Below, in pieces: positions 33,838-46,833 of a DNA stretch of 64,000 bases; the first letter of the stretch is position 1, and every line of letters begins with the position of its first letter. The DNA is from an uncultured Pelagibacteraceae bacterium (GTDB lineage Bacteria; Pseudomonadota; Alphaproteobacteria; Pelagibacterales; Pelagibacteraceae). The stretch covers positions 124,001 to 188,000 of the forward strand of contig CACAYM010000002.1 of the NCBI GenBank assembly GCA_902536765.1, in the 5' to 3' direction. The notes under the pieces were generated by a model. That model was given only the letters and a program-made list of their open reading frames with translations. It did no database searches and had not been told where the DNA came from. The position numbers and the translations under genes are program-made.

Positions 33838-36800
33838 ATGCAATTATCTTTTACTGAGAAAAAGAATATAAGAAAAAATTTTGGAAAATTAAAAGAAGGC
33901 CTTTCAATACCAAATTTAATTGAGGTCCAAAAAAATTCTTATAAAGAATTAACTGACTTAAAAGATAATATTGATAACAATCTAATAAAAGGTTTTGATC
34001 GTGTTTTTAAGGGTATATTTCCAATAGAAGACCTAAACGATAAAGCAACCCTTGAATATGTTTCATACAGATTAGAAAAACCAAAGTTTGATGTAGAAGA
34101 GTGCATTCAACGAGGATTAACTTATTCCTCTGCGCTTAAATGTACTCTAAGACTAGTAGTTTACGAAATTGATCAGGAAAATAATTCAAAGGAAATACTT
34201 TCTGCTAAAGAGCAAGAAGTTTATATGGGTGAAGTTCCAATGATGACAAATAGTGGAACCTTTATTACCAATGGTGTTCAAAGAGTAGTTGTGAACCAAA
34301 TGCACAGGAGTCCAGGTGTATTTTTTGATCATGACAGAGGCAAAAGTCATGCTAGCGGTAAGTTGCTGTTCAATTGTAGAGTTATTCCAAATAGAGGTTC
34401 ATGGCTTGATTTTGAATATGATGTTAAGGATTTACTTTATTTTAGAATTGATAGAAAAAAGAAAATTTATGTATCTACGTTACTTTTAGCGTTAGGTTAT
34501 TCAAAAAATGATATTGTAAACGAATTTTACGATAAAGAAGTATATACATTTGATAAAAAAATAAATAAATGGAAAACTAAATTTAATCCTGAAAACTATA
34601 AATCTAAAAATTTTTCTGAGGAAATAGTCGATGCAAAAACTCAAAAAATTGTTGTTAAAATAGGTGAAAAAATTAATTTTCTAACAGCAAAAAAATTATT
34701 TAATGATGGTTTAAAAGAAATTTTTGTATCTAGCAATTCATTAAATGGCAAATATCTTCATAAGGACTATGAAATAAAAGATGATAAGTTTAAAATAGGA
34801 ACAGAATTAAATGAGACCATAATTGAGAAATTTTTAACAAATGATATAAACGAAATATCTGTTTCATCAACAAACTCTATAAGTAAAGGTCCTTATCTTA
34901 TCCAAACAATATTTAATGATAAAAATGAAACAAAAAATGACGCAATAAATGAGATATATAAAGTATTAAGACCTGGGGAACCACCAACAATTGAAATTGC
35001 TTCTCAAATTTTTAATAATCTTTTTTTTAGCTCAGATAGGTATGATTTATCAGATGTCGGTAGAGTTAAAATGAATTCTAGACTAAATTTAAACTGTTCA
35101 GATAAAATAACTATTTTAAGAAATGATGATATTTTAGCCATTATTCAAAAAATGTTAGATTTAAGAGATGGTAAAGATGAAATCGACGATATCGATCATT
35201 TAGCAAATAGAAGAGTTAGATCTGTAGGGGAATTAGTAGAAAACCAGGCAAGAATTGGTGTTTATAGAATGGAAAGAGCTATTAAAGAAAAAATGACGAC
35301 ATTAGATGTTGAATCAGCAATGCCTCAAGATCTAATAAATGCCAAACCTTTGACAGTTTCATTAAAAGATTTTTTTGCAACTTCGCAACTATCGCAGTTC
35401 ATGGACCAAACAAATCCATTATCAGAAATTACTCATAAGAGAAGGGTTTCAGCATTAGGCCCAGGAGGTTTAACACGTGAAAGAGCTGGATTTGAAGTTA
35501 GAGACGTACATCCTACTCATTATGGAAGGATTTGCCCTATAGAGACCCCAGAAGGTCCTAATATTGGATTAATAAATAGTTTATCTACTTATTCAAAAAT
35601 AAATAAATATGGCTTTATTGAAAGTCCTTATAAAAAAGTTAAAGACGGAAAAGTCGAAGATAATATTGAATATCTATCAGCAATGGAAGAAACTAAATTC
35701 ACAATTGCTCAAGCTAATTCTAAAATTGATAAGAATGGAAAGTTTACAGAAGAGTTGGTTTCATGCAGACAGAATTTAAATTTTATTTTATCTAAACCAG
35801 AAAATATTGATTATATTGATGTTTCACCAAAGCAACTTGTATCTGTAGCTGCATCATTAATACCTTTCCTAGAAAATGATGATGCTAATCGAGCTTTAAT
35901 GGGATCTAATATGATGAGACAAGCAGTGCCGTTATTAAAACCAGAGTCACCATTAGTCGGTACTGGTATAGAAAGCGATGTTGCACTAGACTCAGGAGTA
36001 ACAATTGTTGCTAAAAGAGAAGGTGTTGTAGATAAGATTGACGGTAAAAGGATTGTTATTAAAGCAACATCCGAAAGTGATTTTACCAAATCAGGTGTTG
36101 ATATTTATAACTTGCAAAAATTTAAAAGATCAAATCAAAACACATGTATAAATCAAAAACCTCTTGTTAGAGTTGGCGATAAAGTAAAATCGGGGGATAT
36201 AATTGCTGATGGACCTTCTACAAAACTTGGTGAACTAGCTTTAGGCAAAAATGTAACGGTAGCCTTTATGCCGTGGCAAGGTTATAATTTTGAGGATTCC
36301 ATTCTTATTTCAGAAAGATGTGTTACAGATGATGTATTTACATCGGTTCACATTGAAGAATACGAAATAATGGCGAGAGATACTAAATTAGGTGAAGAGG
36401 ATATAACAAGAGACATACCAAACGTAAATGAAGATGCATTAAAAAACCTAGATGAATCTGGAATAGTTTATATTGGTGCAGAAGTAAAACCTGGTGACAT
36501 TCTTGTTGGAAAAGTTACACCTAAGGGTGATTCCGCATCTGGACCAGAGGAAAAATTACTCAGATCTATTTTTGGAGAAAAAGCAATTGATGTTACAGAC
36601 ACTTCTTTAAAAATGCCAAGTGGTAGTGGAGGTACTGTTGTAGATGTAAGAGTATTCAATAGACATGGTATAGAGAAAGATGAAAGATCAATAACAATTG
36701 AAAGAGCAGAAATTGACTCGGTTCAACAAGATAAAATAGTTGAAGAAGAAATTTTAGAGAGAAGCATTAAACAACGAGCTTTTCAAATACTAGAGGGAAT

Positions 36801-37920
36801 TTCTATAACAAAAAAAATAAAAGATATAGAAGCAGGAACTAAGCTCTCAAGTGACATAATAGAAAAATTTAGTGTTTCAGATATTTTAAAAATTGCACTT
36901 TCAGATGATAAAAAAACAGCTGCCTTAGATCAGCTTAAGGATCAGTACAATAAAGCTAAACAAGATATTCAAGATAGATTTGAGGATAAAGTTTTAAAAA
37001 TCAGACAAGGAGATGAACTTCTTCCAAGTGTAATGAAAATGGTAAAAGTATTTGTCGCTATTAAAAGAAGATTGAGACCTGGTGATAAAATGTCTGGTAG
37101 ACACGGTAATAAAGGAGTAGTGAGTAAAATTGTTCCTGTGGAGGATATGCCATACAGGGAAAATGGCAAACCGGTCGATATTGTTTTAAATCCCCTTGGT
37201 GTACCAAGTAGGATGAATGTAGGGCAAATATTAGAAACACATCTAGGTTGGGCATGTTCTGAGCTAGGTGAAAATATGAAAAAATTAGTTAACGAAAATC
37301 AAAAAAGAGTTGAAAAAAACGAGAAAATTTCCAATTTTTTAAAATCTGTGTATGGGAAGGAAGTTTTCTCTGAAAATTTAGATAAACTTACAAAAACAGA
37401 ATTCAAAGACCTTTGTGAAAATTTGCAAAATGGCGTTCCAATTTCAACTCCAGTTTTTGATGGAGCTAAAGAAAAAGATGTTACGAATATGTTAGATTTA
37501 GCAACCTTGCCAAAATCGGGGCAAACAATGCTTTGGGATGGAAGAACTGGTGAAAAATTTGATAGAGAAGTTACTGTAGGAACAATTTATATGCTTAAGT
37601 TACATCATTTAGTAGAAGATAAAATACATGCTCGATCAACAGGCCCTTACAGCCTTGTAACCCAACAACCATTAGGAGGTAAAGCTCAATTAGGTGGACA
37701 ACGTTTTGGAGAAATGGAAGTTTGGGCATTAGAGGCTTACGGTGCATCCTACACTTTGCAAGAAATTTTAACTGTAAAATCTGATGATGTTGCAGGAAGA
37801 GTAAAAGTTTACGAGACAATAGTAAAAGGTGAGGAGAATTTTGAGTCTGGTATCCCAGAATCATTTAATGTTTTAGTCAAAGAAATTAAAGCTTTAGCAC
37901 TTAATGTTGAATTAAATTAA
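33838..37920 (+). CDS. rpoB: DNA-directed RNA polymerase subunit beta
   Basis: A 1360-residue beta subunit. The rifampicin region reads [20 protein letters not shown] and is intact with [20 protein letters not shown] after it. Active-site parts include [10 protein letters not shown] and [20 protein letters not shown], and the C-terminal [18 protein letters not shown] is present. Length is usual for alphaproteobacteria. It is separated by one base from rpoC and preceded by a small hairpin. Confidence 0.99.
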   Translation: MQLSFTEKKNIRKNFGKLKEGLSIPNLIEVQKNSYKELTDLKDNIDNNLIKGFDRVFKGIFPIEDLNDKATLEYVSYRLEKPKFDVEECIQRGLTYSSALKCTLRLVVYEIDQENNSKEILSAKEQEVYMGEVPMMTNSGTFITNGVQRVVVNQMHRSPGVFFDHDRGKSHASGKLLFNCRVIPNRGSWLDFEYDVKDLLYFRIDRKKKIYVSTLLLALGYSKNDIVNEFYDKEVYTFDKKINKWKTKFNPENYKSKNFSEEIVDAKTQKIVVKIGEKINFLTAKKLFNDGLKEIFVSSNSLNGKYLHKDYEIKDDKFKIGTELNETIIEKFLTNDINEISVSSTNSISKGPYLIQTIFNDKNETKNDAINEIYKVLRPGEPPTIEIASQIFNNLFFSSDRYDLSDVGRVKMNSRLNLNCSDKITILRNDDILAIIQKMLDLRDGKDEIDDIDHLANRRVRSVGELVENQARIGVYRMERAIKEKMTTLDVESAMPQDLINAKPLTVSLKDFFATSQLSQFMDQTNPLSEITHKRRVSALGPGGLTRERAGFEVRDVHPTHYGRICPIETPEGPNIGLINSLSTYSKINKYGFIESPYKKVKDGKVEDNIEYLSAMEETKFTIAQANSKIDKNGKFTEELVSCRQNLNFILSKPENIDYIDVSPKQLVSVAASLIPFLENDDANRALMGSNMMRQAVPLLKPESPLVGTGIESDVALDSGVTIVAKREGVVDKIDGKRIVIKATSESDFTKSGVDIYNLQKFKRSNQNTCINQKPLVRVGDKVKSGDIIADGPSTKLGELALGKNVTVAFMPWQGYNFEDSILISERCVTDDVFTSVHIEEYEIMARDTKLGEEDITRDIPNVNEDALKNLDESGIVYIGAEVKPGDILVGKVTPKGDSASGPEEKLLRSIFGEKAIDVTDTSLKMPSGSGGTVVDVRVFNRHGIEKDERSITIERAEIDSVQQDKIVEEEILERSIKQRAFQILEGISITKKIKDIEAGTKLSSDIIEKFSVSDILKIALSDDKKTAALDQLKDQYNKAKQDIQDRFEDKVLKIRQGDELLPSVMKMVKVFVAIKRRLRPGDKMSGRHGNKGVVSKIVPVEDMPYRENGKPVDIVLNPLGVPSRMNVGQILETHLGWACSELGENMKKLVNENQKRVEKNEKISNFLKSVYGKEVFSENLDKLTKTEFKDLCENLQNGVPISTPVFDGAKEKDVTNMLDLATLPKSGQTMLWDGRTGEKFDREVTVGTIYMLKLHHLVEDKIHARSTGPYSLVTQQPLGGKAQLGGQRFGEMEVWALEAYGASYTLQEILTVKSDDVAGRVKVYETIVKGEENFESGIPESFNVLVKEIKALALNVELN

Positions 37921-37921
37921 T

Positions 37922-40900
37922 ATGAAAAAAGAATTAAAAGACTTATTTAAAGATACCAATATTTCAGAAGCACAGAATTTTAATAGTATTAAAATCACTT
38001 TAGCAAGTCCTGAGAAAATTAAATCCTGGACATACGGAGAAATAAAAAAACCAGAAACTATTAATTATAGAACCTTTAGACCTGAAAAGGATGGATTATT
38101 TTGCGCAAGAATATTTGGGCCAATTAAAGATTATGAATGTTTATGTGGAAAATATAAAAGAATGAAGTTTAGAGGAATAATTTGCGAAAAATGTGGAGTA
38201 GAGGTTACAAAATCAAATGTAAGAAGAGAAAGAATGGGCCATATTAATCTGGCAACTCCTGTCGCTCATATATGGTTTTTAAAGTCTCTGCCTAGTAGAA
38301 TTTCACTAGCAATTGATATGAAATTGAAAGAAGTTGAAAGAGTATTGTATTTTGAAAGCTTTATAGTAATCGAACCTGGACTAACAAGTCTGAAAAAAAA
38401 CCAACTTTTAAATGAAGATGAGCTTAACAAATATCAAGAAGAGTTCGGAGATGAGTCTTTTACAGCAGGTATTGGGGCTGAGGCAATATTAGAGATTTTG
38501 AGATCAATAGATTTGAAAAAAGAAAAAGAAATTCTCCTTAAAAATATAAATGAAACAAAATCAAAAGTTGCAGAAGAGAGGTCTATTAAAAGATTAAAAC
38601 TAATCGACTCGTTTATAGAAACCGGAAACAAACCAGAGTGGATGATATTAACAACAATCCCAGTAATTCCTCCAGAGCTTAGACCTTTGGTTCCTCTTGA
38701 CGGAGGTAGGTTTGCAACATCCGATCTTAATGATCTTTATAGAAGAGTAATTAATAGAAATAACAGACTTAAAAGATTAATGGATCTTAAAGCCCCTGAT
38801 ATTATTGTAAGAAATGAGAAACGTATGTTGCAAGAGTCCGTTGATGCATTATTTGATAATGGTAGAAGAGGAAGAGTTATTACAGGCACTGGTAAGAGGC
38901 CATTAAAATCTCTTGCTGAAATGTTAAAGGGTAAGCAAGGAAGGTTTAGACAAAATTTATTAGGTAAAAGGGTAGACTATTCAGGTAGATCTGTAATTGT
39001 TGTTGGACCTGATTTGAAATTGCACGAATGTGGTTTGCCAAAAAAAATGGCTTTAGAATTATTTAAACCTTTTTTATATGCGAGATTAAATAAATTAGGA
39101 TTGGCCTCAACAATCAAACAAGCAAAAAAATTAGTTGAAAAAGAGACTAATGCTGTCTGGGATGCGCTTGAGTTGATTGTAAGAGAACATCCAATACTTT
39201 TAAATAGAGCTCCAACACTTCATAGATTAGGAGTTCAGGCGTTTGAGCCAAAATTGATTGAGGGAGACGCAATAGAATTGCACCCATTAACATGCGCAGC
39301 TTTTAATGCAGATTTTGATGGTGATCAAATGGCAGTTCATATTCCATTAAGTTTAGAGGCTCAACTAGAAGCAAGAGTATTAATGATGTCTACAAATAAT
39401 ATTTTAAGTCCATCAAATGGTAAACCAATAATAGTACCAAGTCAGGACATGATATTAGGAATTTACTATTTGTCCCAACCGCCATATCAAACAGAAAAAA
39501 TTGAAGGATATTTTGTAAATAACTCTGAAATAGAACAGGGTTTAGAATCTGGTAGTATAAATGTTCATTCAAGAATTATATCAAGGTTCGAAACTGTAGA
39601 TAAATCTGGCAATACTATTAATCAAAAATTTACAAGTACTGCAGGAAGATTTCTACTTGCTAATCTTCTTCCTAAACACAAAGATATCAAATTTTCTTTG
39701 ATCGATAGACTTTTACCAAAAAGGACAGTATCTGAGGTTATCGATATTGTGTTTAGGTTTACTGGTCAAAAAAGTACAGTAATTTTTTGTGATAAATTAA
39801 AAGACCTAGGTTTCAAGCATGCTTTTAAAGCCGGTATTTCATTTGGTAAGGATGACTTGATTATTCCTGAAAATAAATCTCAATTAATTGATGAAACAAA
39901 AAAATTGATAGCTGATTATGAAAATCAATATTCCGAAGGTCTGATAACTAGAGGTGAAAAGTATAACAAAGTTGTTGATGCATGGTCAAAATGTACTGAT
40001 CGTGTAGCTGGTGAAATGATGAAAAGAATTTCAGCAACCGAGACAACAAAAGACGGTTTAAAAATAAATTCAGTTTTCATGATGGCAGACTCTGGCGCAA
40101 GAGGTTCAGCTGCACAAATGAAACAGCTAGCTGGAATGAGAGGGCTTATAGCTAAACCATCTGGTGAGATTATAGAGTCTCCAATTACATCAAATTTTAA
40201 AGAGGGATTAACAGCTTTAGAATATTTTAATTCTACTCACGGTGCGAGAAAAGGTCTTGCAGACACTGCTTTGAAAACTGCTAATTCTGGCTATTTAACT
40301 CGAAGATTGTGCGATGTTGCACAGGATTTAACGATAACCAAAAAAGATTGTGACTGTAAAAGCCGAGGAAGCATAGCTCTATCAGAGATTATCGAGGGAG
40401 GAAATGTAATAGTAGCCTTATCAGAGCGAGCCTTAGGAAGAATAGCTGCTAGTGATATAAAAAATCCAATTTCAGGTGAAACCATAATTAAAAAAGGTGA
40501 AATGATTGATGAGGCTGGTTGCGAAAAAATTGATGCAGCAGGTGTTAAATCGATACGAGTTTATTCAGTTATTACATGTGGATCAAAAGAAGGTGTCTGC
40601 GCAATGTGTTACGGAAGAGATTTGTCTAGAGGAAAAATGGTACATGTTGGTGAGGCAATTGGAATGATTTCTGCTCAATCAATTGGTGAACCAGGAACAC
40701 AGCTCACTATGAGAACATTTCACGTTGGAGGAACAGCTTCGATAAAACAAGATTCTCAAATTGTAAGTAAAAATGAAGGAACATTAAAAATAATAAATAC
40801 AAATCTTATTGAAGATTCTAAGAAAAATTTAATTGTAATGGGAAGAAATACTCAGCTTTCACTAGAGGATGATAAAGGTCTTCAAATAGCTATATATAAA

Positions 40901-42091
40901 GTACCTTATGGCTCAAAGTTATTTTTTAAAAACGGAGAAAAGATAAAGAAAAATTCTAAAATTTGTGAATGGGATCCTTATACTACGCCTGTTATTGCCG
41001 AAAAAAGTGGAATAGCCAACTTTGTCGATTTAATAGATGGCGTGTCATTATCTGAAACTGTAGATGATGCTACCGGAATTTCATCTAAATCTGTATTAGA
41101 TTGGAGATCGCAATCTAAAAACACAGATCTTAAACCGAGAATTACTCTGAGAGATCAAAAAGGAAATGTAATTAAAAAAGCCGACGATAATGAGGCTAGA
41201 TATTACTTAGTACCTGACTCAATATTATCGGTTAAAGATGGTCAAAAAATTTCAGCAGGTGATGTCATTGCCCGTTTGCCAAAAGAAACTTCAAAAACGA
41301 AAGACATCACTGGAGGTTTACCACGAGTTGCTGAATTATTTGAAGCTCGTAAGGCGAAAGATAGTGCAATAATTGCAGAAAATGATGGAAAAGTTTTATT
41401 TGGAAAAGAAGTTAGAGGCAAACAAAGAGTTTCAATAGTTTCTGACGGTGGAGAGAGCTCAAATTACTTAATTCCTAAAGGGAAACATATTAATTTTAAT
41501 GAGGGTGAAAAAATTAAAAAAGGCGAATATCTTTTAGATGGTCAACCTTTACCACATGATATACTAAGAATTTTAGGTATAGAAGAATTAACGGAGTATT
41601 TTGTTAACCAAGTTCAAGAGGTTTATAGACTTCAAGGAGTGGTAATAAACGACAAACATATTGAAACAATTTTACGTCAAATGCTTAAAAAAGTTGAGAT
41701 CAAAAACTCTGGAGATTCAAATTTATTACCTGGTGAAGTAATTGATAGAATTAAATTTGATAACATGAACGAAGAATTACAGAAAAATAATAAAAAACCA
41801 GCTGTTGGAGAAAGAGTTCTTATGGGTATTACCAAAGCTTCATTGCAAACTGAGTCATTCATATCAGCTGCATCTTTCCAAGAAACCACAAGAGTATTGA
41901 CAGATGCAGCTATAAAAGGAAAAGTTGATGTGCTACAAGGACTTAAAGAAAATGTCATAGTTGGACGTCTAGTCCCTGCTGGAACCGGAAGCATTAAGAA
42001 CGATTGGAATAGAAAAGCTTTGAAAGATGATGAGAAATTTTTATCTGAGCAGCAACCAACGGAAACGTCAGAAACCCAAGTAAATCAATAA
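37922..42091 (+). CDS. rpoC: DNA-directed RNA polymerase subunit beta prime
   Basis: A 1389-residue beta prime subunit. The N-terminal zinc site has [20 protein letters not shown], the catalytic loop is [12 protein letters not shown], and the second zinc site is formed by CDCKSRGS and [11 protein letters not shown]. The trigger loop region [19 protein letters not shown] is intact. The acidic tail is short. It ends a run from rplK; a 160-base gap with a hairpin separates it from rpsL. Confidence 0.99.
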   Translation: MKKELKDLFKDTNISEAQNFNSIKITLASPEKIKSWTYGEIKKPETINYRTFRPEKDGLFCARIFGPIKDYECLCGKYKRMKFRGIICEKCGVEVTKSNVRRERMGHINLATPVAHIWFLKSLPSRISLAIDMKLKEVERVLYFESFIVIEPGLTSLKKNQLLNEDELNKYQEEFGDESFTAGIGAEAILEILRSIDLKKEKEILLKNINETKSKVAEERSIKRLKLIDSFIETGNKPEWMILTTIPVIPPELRPLVPLDGGRFATSDLNDLYRRVINRNNRLKRLMDLKAPDIIVRNEKRMLQESVDALFDNGRRGRVITGTGKRPLKSLAEMLKGKQGRFRQNLLGKRVDYSGRSVIVVGPDLKLHECGLPKKMALELFKPFLYARLNKLGLASTIKQAKKLVEKETNAVWDALELIVREHPILLNRAPTLHRLGVQAFEPKLIEGDAIELHPLTCAAFNADFDGDQMAVHIPLSLEAQLEARVLMMSTNNILSPSNGKPIIVPSQDMILGIYYLSQPPYQTEKIEGYFVNNSEIEQGLESGSINVHSRIISRFETVDKSGNTINQKFTSTAGRFLLANLLPKHKDIKFSLIDRLLPKRTVSEVIDIVFRFTGQKSTVIFCDKLKDLGFKHAFKAGISFGKDDLIIPENKSQLIDETKKLIADYENQYSEGLITRGEKYNKVVDAWSKCTDRVAGEMMKRISATETTKDGLKINSVFMMADSGARGSAAQMKQLAGMRGLIAKPSGEIIESPITSNFKEGLTALEYFNSTHGARKGLADTALKTANSGYLTRRLCDVAQDLTITKKDCDCKSRGSIALSEIIEGGNVIVALSERALGRIAASDIKNPISGETIIKKGEMIDEAGCEKIDAAGVKSIRVYSVITCGSKEGVCAMCYGRDLSRGKMVHVGEAIGMISAQSIGEPGTQLTMRTFHVGGTASIKQDSQIVSKNEGTLKIINTNLIEDSKKNLIVMGRNTQLSLEDDKGLQIAIYKVPYGSKLFFKNGEKIKKNSKICEWDPYTTPVIAEKSGIANFVDLIDGVSLSETVDDATGISSKSVLDWRSQSKNTDLKPRITLRDQKGNVIKKADDNEARYYLVPDSILSVKDGQKISAGDVIARLPKETSKTKDITGGLPRVAELFEARKAKDSAIIAENDGKVLFGKEVRGKQRVSIVSDGGESSNYLIPKGKHINFNEGEKIKKGEYLLDGQPLPHDILRILGIEELTEYFVNQVQEVYRLQGVVINDKHIETILRQMLKKVEIKNSGDSNLLPGEVIDRIKFDNMNEELQKNNKKPAVGERVLMGITKASLQTESFISAASFQETTRVLTDAAIKGKVDVLQGLKENVIVGRLVPAGTGSIKNDWNRKALKDDEKFLSEQQPTETSETQVNQ

Positions 42092-42172
42092 AAATAGCCG
42101 TTCCAGACTAGTATTAAGAATTGACAAATATAAATTCTATAGTAATTTGTCGATAATTTTTGGTTGGAATGT

Positions 42173-42189
42173 AATACCATTGGGGTATT
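42173..42189 (+). other. Hairpin in the rpoC-rpsL gap
   Basis: AATACC and GGTATT form a 6-bp stem with a 5-base loop. No T run follows, so it is not a clear terminator. The 160-base gap (42092-42251) is among the longest in the core block and also holds TTGACA at 42121, for which no well-spaced -10 box was found. It probably contains the str operon promoter and leader. Confidence 0.4.
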
Positions 42190-42251
42190 AAACGCTGCCA
42201 CAACATATTCGGTCGCTTTTCTTTCAATCAATAAATATTAATAAAAAAATT

Positions 42252-42623
42252 ATGCCAACTATAAATCAGTTGCTTAGAAAAAGAAGACAAAAACCAGCCT
42301 CAAGGGATAAAGTTCCAGCCCTTGAAAAATCTCCTCAAAAAAGAGGTGTATGCGTTAAAGTTTATACAACTACACCTAAAAAACCTAATTCAGCTTTACG
42401 AAAAGTTGCAAGAGTTAGACTGTCCAATGGACATGAGGTAACATCTTATATACCTGGTGAAGGTCATAATTTGCAGGAACATTCAGTCGTATTAATAAGG
42501 GGTGGCCGGGTAAAAGATTTACCTGGCGTAAGATATCACATCTTAAGAGGTAACCTTGATACTCAAGGAGTTACTGCCAGAAAACAACAACGTTCTAAAT
42601 ATGGGGCAAAAAAAGGTAAGTAA
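42252..42623 (+). CDS. rpsL: 30S ribosomal protein S12
   Basis: A 123-residue S12, the decoding-centre protein. The streptomycin-region sequences [18 protein letters not shown] and [14 protein letters not shown] are conserved, with Lys at the PKKPNS site, so wild-type streptomycin sensitivity is expected. First gene of the str cluster, 2 bases before rpsG. Confidence 0.99.
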   Translation: MPTINQLLRKRRQKPASRDKVPALEKSPQKRGVCVKVYTTTPKKPNSALRKVARVRLSNGHEVTSYIPGEGHNLQEHSVVLIRGGRVKDLPGVRYHILRGNLDTQGVTARKQQRSKYGAKKGK

Positions 42624-42625
42624 AA

Positions 42626-43096
42626 ATGTCAAGGAAAAAAAAAGCTCCAAAAAAAATTCCGATAGTTGACCCCAAGTTTAAGTCAACAGTTATCCCTAAA
42701 TTGATAAATTCAATAATGTATGACGGAAAAAAAACAGTTGCTGAAAAAATTATTTATGATGCTATTGACAAAATTAAATCTAAAACAAAAGATGAACCTA
42801 TTAATATTTTTAATCAAGCTATAAATAACATCAAACCAACAGTCGAGGTAAGATCTAGAAGAGTGGGTGGCGCAACTTACCAGGTTCCAGTTGAAGTAAA
42901 AGCTAAAAGATCCCAAGCTCTTGCACTTAGATGGTTAATTGATGCTTCAAGAAAAAGAAAAGACAAGAACATGTCAGACAAAATTTTTAATGAAATTTTT
43001 GATGCTTACCAGAACAGAGGGTCAGCAATTAAAAAGAAAGAAGACACACATAAAATGGCAGAATCTAATAAAGCCTTTGCACATTTTAGATGGTAA
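42626..43096 (+). CDS. rpsG: 30S ribosomal protein S7
   Basis: A 156-residue S7, which nucleates the 30S head and contacts the E site. It has KLINSIMYDGKKTVAEKI and EVRSRRVGGATYQVPVEV, and ends HKMAESNKAFAHFRW as in the family. In E. coli S7 represses this operon; no equivalent site is obvious in the 2-base rpsL-rpsG gap. Confidence 0.99.
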   Translation: MSRKKKAPKKIPIVDPKFKSTVIPKLINSIMYDGKKTVAEKIIYDAIDKIKSKTKDEPINIFNQAINNIKPTVEVRSRRVGGATYQVPVEVKAKRSQALALRWLIDASRKRKDKNMSDKIFNEIFDAYQNRGSAIKKKEDTHKMAESNKAFAHFRW

Positions 43097-43102
43097 AAAT
43101 AT

Positions 43103-45178
43103 ATGAGCAGAACACATAAATTAGATAAATATAGAAACATAGGCATCATGGCTCACATAGATGCTGGTAAGACGACAACTACAGAAAGAATTTTATATTA
43201 TACAGGAAAGAGTCATAAAATTGGTGAAGTTCATGATGGTGCTGCAACCATGGATTGGATGGAACAAGAACAAGAAAGAGGAATAACTATCACCTCCGCA
43301 GCCACAACATGTTTTTGGAGGGATTATAGAATTAATATTATTGATACACCAGGACACGTTGATTTTACAATTGAGGTAGAAAGATCTTTGAAAGTCCTTG
43401 ATGGTGCTGTTGCTGTATTTGATGGTGTAGCTGGTGTTGAGCCACAATCAGAAACTGTTTGGAGACAAGCTGATAAATATAAGGTCCCAAGAATATGTTT
43501 TGTAAATAAACTTGATAGAACTGGTGCTGATTTTTTTAGATGTGTTAGTATGATAAAAGAGAGACTTGGTGCTAAACCTTTAGTTATGCAAATTCCAATT
43601 GGTATTGAAGCCTCATTACAAGGTGTTGTTGATCTTATTAAAATGAAAGCAATAGTTTGGAAAAATGAGGATCTTGGTGCAGAGTGGGAGGAAAAAGATA
43701 TACCCACAGATCTTAAAGAGATTTGCGAAAAATATAGACAAGAATTAGTTGAAACTGCTGTCGAACAAGATGAGAAACTCATGGAAAGTTATTTGAATGG
43801 AGACGTTATTTCAAGCGAAGATCTAATAAAATGTGTAAGAAAAGGTTGTTTAAGTTTTGATTTTGTCCCAGTTCTTACTGGTTCTGCTTTTAAAAATAAA
43901 GGAGTACAACCTTTATTGGATGCGGTTGTTGATTATTTACCTAGCCCTCAAGATATAGGAACAATTAAAGGAACAAAACCTAATTCTGAGGAAGAACTGG
44001 TTATGAAATTTGATGATAATGCACCTTTTTCTGCTTTAGCTTTTAAAGTAGCAAATGATCCTTTTGTGGGGTCTTTAACATTTATTAGGGTTTACTCAGG
44101 AACTGTCAAAACAGGAACAGCTATCTACAATACTTCAAAAGATAAAGAGGAAAGAGTTGGTAGAATGCTTCTTATGCATGCTAATTCAAGAGAGGATATA
44201 AAAGAAGCTAACTCAGGCGACATTGTTGCGTTAGCAGGTCTTAAAAACACAATCACTGGTCACACATTATCCGACGAAGATAACCCTGTTTTGCTAGAGC
44301 CCATGGAATTCCCTGATCCTGTAATAGAAATTGCTGTAGAACCCAAAACCAAGGGAGATCAAGAAAAAATGGGTGAAGCATTAGGAAGATTAGCTAAAGA
44401 AGATCCTTCTTTTAGAGTTACTTCTGATGAAGAATCGGGGCAAACAATTATCAAAGGTATGGGTGAATTACATCTAGATATAATTGTAGATCGTATGAAA
44501 AGAGAATTTAAAGTTGAAGCTAACGTTGGTGCACCTCAAGTAGCTTACAGAGAAACAATTGAAAAAAATACAGAATTTGATTACACGCATAAAAAACAAA
44601 GTGGAGGCGCTGGACAATTTGCTAGAGTTAAACTTTCTGTAGAGCCGTTAGAACCAGGCAAAGGAAGAGAAATTGAAAGTAAAATTAAAGGGGGTGCTAT
44701 ACCAAAAGAATTTATTCCTGGAGTAGAAAAAGGTGTAGAGACAGTGGCAGATAATGGAATCCTAGCTGGTTTTCCTTTAATAGATTACAAAGTTACTATT
44801 TTAGATGGACTGCATCACGATGTAGATTCAAGCGTATTAGCATTCGAATTAGCATCAAGACAATGTTTCAAAGAAGCTTGTACAAGAGCTACTTTAAAAT
44901 TATTAGAGCCAGTAATGAGAGTGGAGGTTGTGACACCAGAAGACTACATGGGAGATGTTATAGGTGATTTAAATAGTAGAAGAGGTCAAATTAATACTCA
45001 GGAACAAAGAGGTAATGCAACAGTTATAACAGCTATGGTACCACTGGCTAATATGTTTGGTTATATAAATAATTTAAGATCTATGTCACAAGGAAGAGCA
45101 CAATATTCAATGTTTTTTGATCATTATGCAAAAGTTCCTCAAAATGTTCAAGATGAAGTAACAAAGAAAACAGGTTAA
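43103..45178 (+). CDS. fusA: Elongation factor G
   Basis: A 691-residue translocase GTPase. G1 is [15 protein letters not shown], switch II is [16 protein letters not shown] and the base motif is NKLDRTGAD; domains III-V follow with VAYRETI and RRGQI. Standard length. It is followed directly by rpsJ after 5 bases, with no tuf gene between, unlike the usual str operon. Confidence 0.99.
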   Translation: MSRTHKLDKYRNIGIMAHIDAGKTTTTERILYYTGKSHKIGEVHDGAATMDWMEQEQERGITITSAATTCFWRDYRINIIDTPGHVDFTIEVERSLKVLDGAVAVFDGVAGVEPQSETVWRQADKYKVPRICFVNKLDRTGADFFRCVSMIKERLGAKPLVMQIPIGIEASLQGVVDLIKMKAIVWKNEDLGAEWEEKDIPTDLKEICEKYRQELVETAVEQDEKLMESYLNGDVISSEDLIKCVRKGCLSFDFVPVLTGSAFKNKGVQPLLDAVVDYLPSPQDIGTIKGTKPNSEEELVMKFDDNAPFSALAFKVANDPFVGSLTFIRVYSGTVKTGTAIYNTSKDKEERVGRMLLMHANSREDIKEANSGDIVALAGLKNTITGHTLSDEDNPVLLEPMEFPDPVIEIAVEPKTKGDQEKMGEALGRLAKEDPSFRVTSDEESGQTIIKGMGELHLDIIVDRMKREFKVEANVGAPQVAYRETIEKNTEFDYTHKKQSGGAGQFARVKLSVEPLEPGKGREIESKIKGGAIPKEFIPGVEKGVETVADNGILAGFPLIDYKVTILDGLHHDVDSSVLAFELASRQCFKEACTRATLKLLEPVMRVEVVTPEDYMGDVIGDLNSRRGQINTQEQRGNATVITAMVPLANMFGYINNLRSMSQGRAQYSMFFDHYAKVPQNVQDEVTKKTG

Positions 45179-45183
45179 ATATT

Positions 45184-45492
45184 ATGCAAAAACAAAATAT
45201 AAGAATAAAATTAAGAGCATATGACAACAAGGTATTGGATCAATCTACTGAAGAGATTGTAAACACAGTAAAAAGAACTGGTGCCAATATTAAAGGACCA
45301 ATTCCTCTACCCACAAAAATAGAAAGATATACAGTTTTAAGATCACCTCATATTGATAAAAAAAGTAGAGAACAATTTGAAACCAGAACACATAAAAGGC
45401 TTATTGATATAATCGAACCTACTCCACAAACAGTCGAGGCGTTAATGAAGTTAGATTTAGCATCAGGAGTAGATGTAGAAATCAAAATTTAA
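45184..45492 (+). CDS. rpsJ: 30S ribosomal protein S10
   Basis: A 102-residue S10, first gene of the S10 cluster. Motifs include [16 protein letters not shown] and [19 protein letters not shown]. It also serves as NusE with NusB in antitermination. It follows fusA by 5 bases, so str and S10 genes look like one transcript here. Confidence 0.98.
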   Translation: MQKQNIRIKLRAYDNKVLDQSTEEIVNTVKRTGANIKGPIPLPTKIERYTVLRSPHIDKKSREQFETRTHKRLIDIIEPTPQTVEALMKLDLASGVDVEIKI

Positions 45493-45497
45493 AAACT

Positions 45498-46208
45498 ATG
45501 AGTGAAATTGGACTAATAGCAAAAAAAATTGGTATGACAAGGGAATTTTATAGAACGGGTCAATCTATTCCCGTAACTGTTTTAAAAATTGAAAAGGGCA
45601 GAGTAATCAATGTAATTGGGGAAAATGAGAGAGGATACAAAGCAGTTCAATTAGGGTTTGGAAAAATTAAAAACTCAAAATTATCTAAGGCAATGAAAGG
45701 CTACTTTTCAAAAAGAAATACAGAGCCAAAAAAAAGACTAAAAGAATTTAGGGTCAAAGATACAGAGGCTTATAAAATAGGAAATGAATTTGGTTTAGAA
45801 GTTTTCAAAGATATAAAATTTGTGGATATTAAATCAAGAACTATAGGAAAAGGTTTCGCTGGTGGGATGAAGAGACATAATTTTAGCGGGCTAAGAGCAA
45901 CACATGGTGTATCCGTATCCCATAGGTCGCACGGTTCAACTGGACAAAGGCAGGATCCTGGTAAAGTTTTTAAGGGAAAAAAAATGGCAGGGCATATGGG
46001 AGATAAAATACGAACAATGCAAAACATAGAAATTATAAAATCTGACTTAGAAAATGAGCTGTTGTTTATAAAAGGTTCCATACCAGGAGCAAAAAATACC
46101 GAAGTTTTAGTAAAAAAATCAATAAAAAATATTGCTAAACTAACAACTAAAGAGAAAGTTGAAGCATTGGAGAAATTAAAAAAAGTACCAGAGAAAAAAA
46201 AGAAATAA
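45498..46208 (+). CDS. rplC: 50S ribosomal protein L3
   Basis: A 236-residue L3, near the peptidyl-transferase centre. It has IAKKIGMTREF at the start and the HGVSVSHRSHGSTGQRQDPG loop that reaches the catalytic centre. The Lys/Glu-rich tail (about 30 residues) is longer than in E. coli. It is 1 base from rplD. Confidence 0.98.
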   Translation: MSEIGLIAKKIGMTREFYRTGQSIPVTVLKIEKGRVINVIGENERGYKAVQLGFGKIKNSKLSKAMKGYFSKRNTEPKKRLKEFRVKDTEAYKIGNEFGLEVFKDIKFVDIKSRTIGKGFAGGMKRHNFSGLRATHGVSVSHRSHGSTGQRQDPGKVFKGKKMAGHMGDKIRTMQNIEIIKSDLENELLFIKGSIPGAKNTEVLVKKSIKNIAKLTTKEKVEALEKLKKVPEKKKK

Positions 46209-46209
46209 A

Positions 46210-46833
46210 ATGAAGATAGATAAAATTAATTTAAACGGTAAAACTGATAAGATTGAAATATTGGACAATATTATTTCTGCAAAAATAAATAAGAAGTTAG
46301 TGAGTTCATTGCTATATAAGGTAAATGCAAACTATAAAGGTAGAAAAGCTAAAACAAAACAAAAAAATGAGATTATTGGATCAACTTCAAAAATTTATGC
46401 CCAAAAGGGAACAGGTAATGCAAGACATGCTAGCAGAAAAGCACCAATATTTGTTGGTGGTGGTATAGCTCATGGTCCAAAAGGTGAAAATAATTATAAA
46501 ATAAGAAAAATTAATAAAAGTGAAAAAAAGAAAAGTATATCTTCACTGATTACTGAAAAAAATAACGAAAAAAATCTTATGATTTTTTCAGACTTTACAA
46601 GTGAAATTACTAAGACAAAGGAAATGAACAAAATTCTAGAGAAATTTAAGGCTAAAAATTCCCTTATTATATTAGATAAACTCTCAAAAGAAAAAATATT
46701 TAGATCTGTTAAAAATATTCCAAACGTAAAGGTTACTGATGTAAATCATTTTAGCAGTTATGATGTCGTTAAGTTTAAAAAAATCATATTTACCGAAACA
46801 TCTTTAAGAGAATTGGAGAAGAAATATGCATAA
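46210..46833 (+). CDS. rplD: 50S ribosomal protein L4
   Basis: A 207-residue L4 lining the exit tunnel. The extended loop GSTSKIYAQKGTGNARHASR is conserved. In gammaproteobacteria L4 also represses the S10 operon by its leader; no such leader can be recognised here. Its end overlaps the rplW start by 8 bases. Confidence 0.97.
   Translation: MKIDKINLNGKTDKIEILDNIISAKINKKLVSSLLYKVNANYKGRKAKTKQKNEIIGSTSKIYAQKGTGNARHASRKAPIFVGGGIAHGPKGENNYKIRKINKSEKKKSISSLITEKNNEKNLMIFSDFTSEITKTKEMNKILEKFKAKNSLIILDKLSKEKIFRSVKNIPNVKVTDVNHFSSYDVVKFKKIIFTETSLRELEKKYA

Noticed and set aside
42121-42144. TTGACA followed by TATAGT as an rpsL promoter
   Set aside because: The two boxes are only 11 bases apart, too close for a sigma-70 promoter, so it was not listed as a promoter.
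43324-43782. A 152-codon minus-strand frame inside fusA
   Set aside because: Antisense to conserved EF-G domains, with Ser/Cys-rich composition typical of shadow frames.
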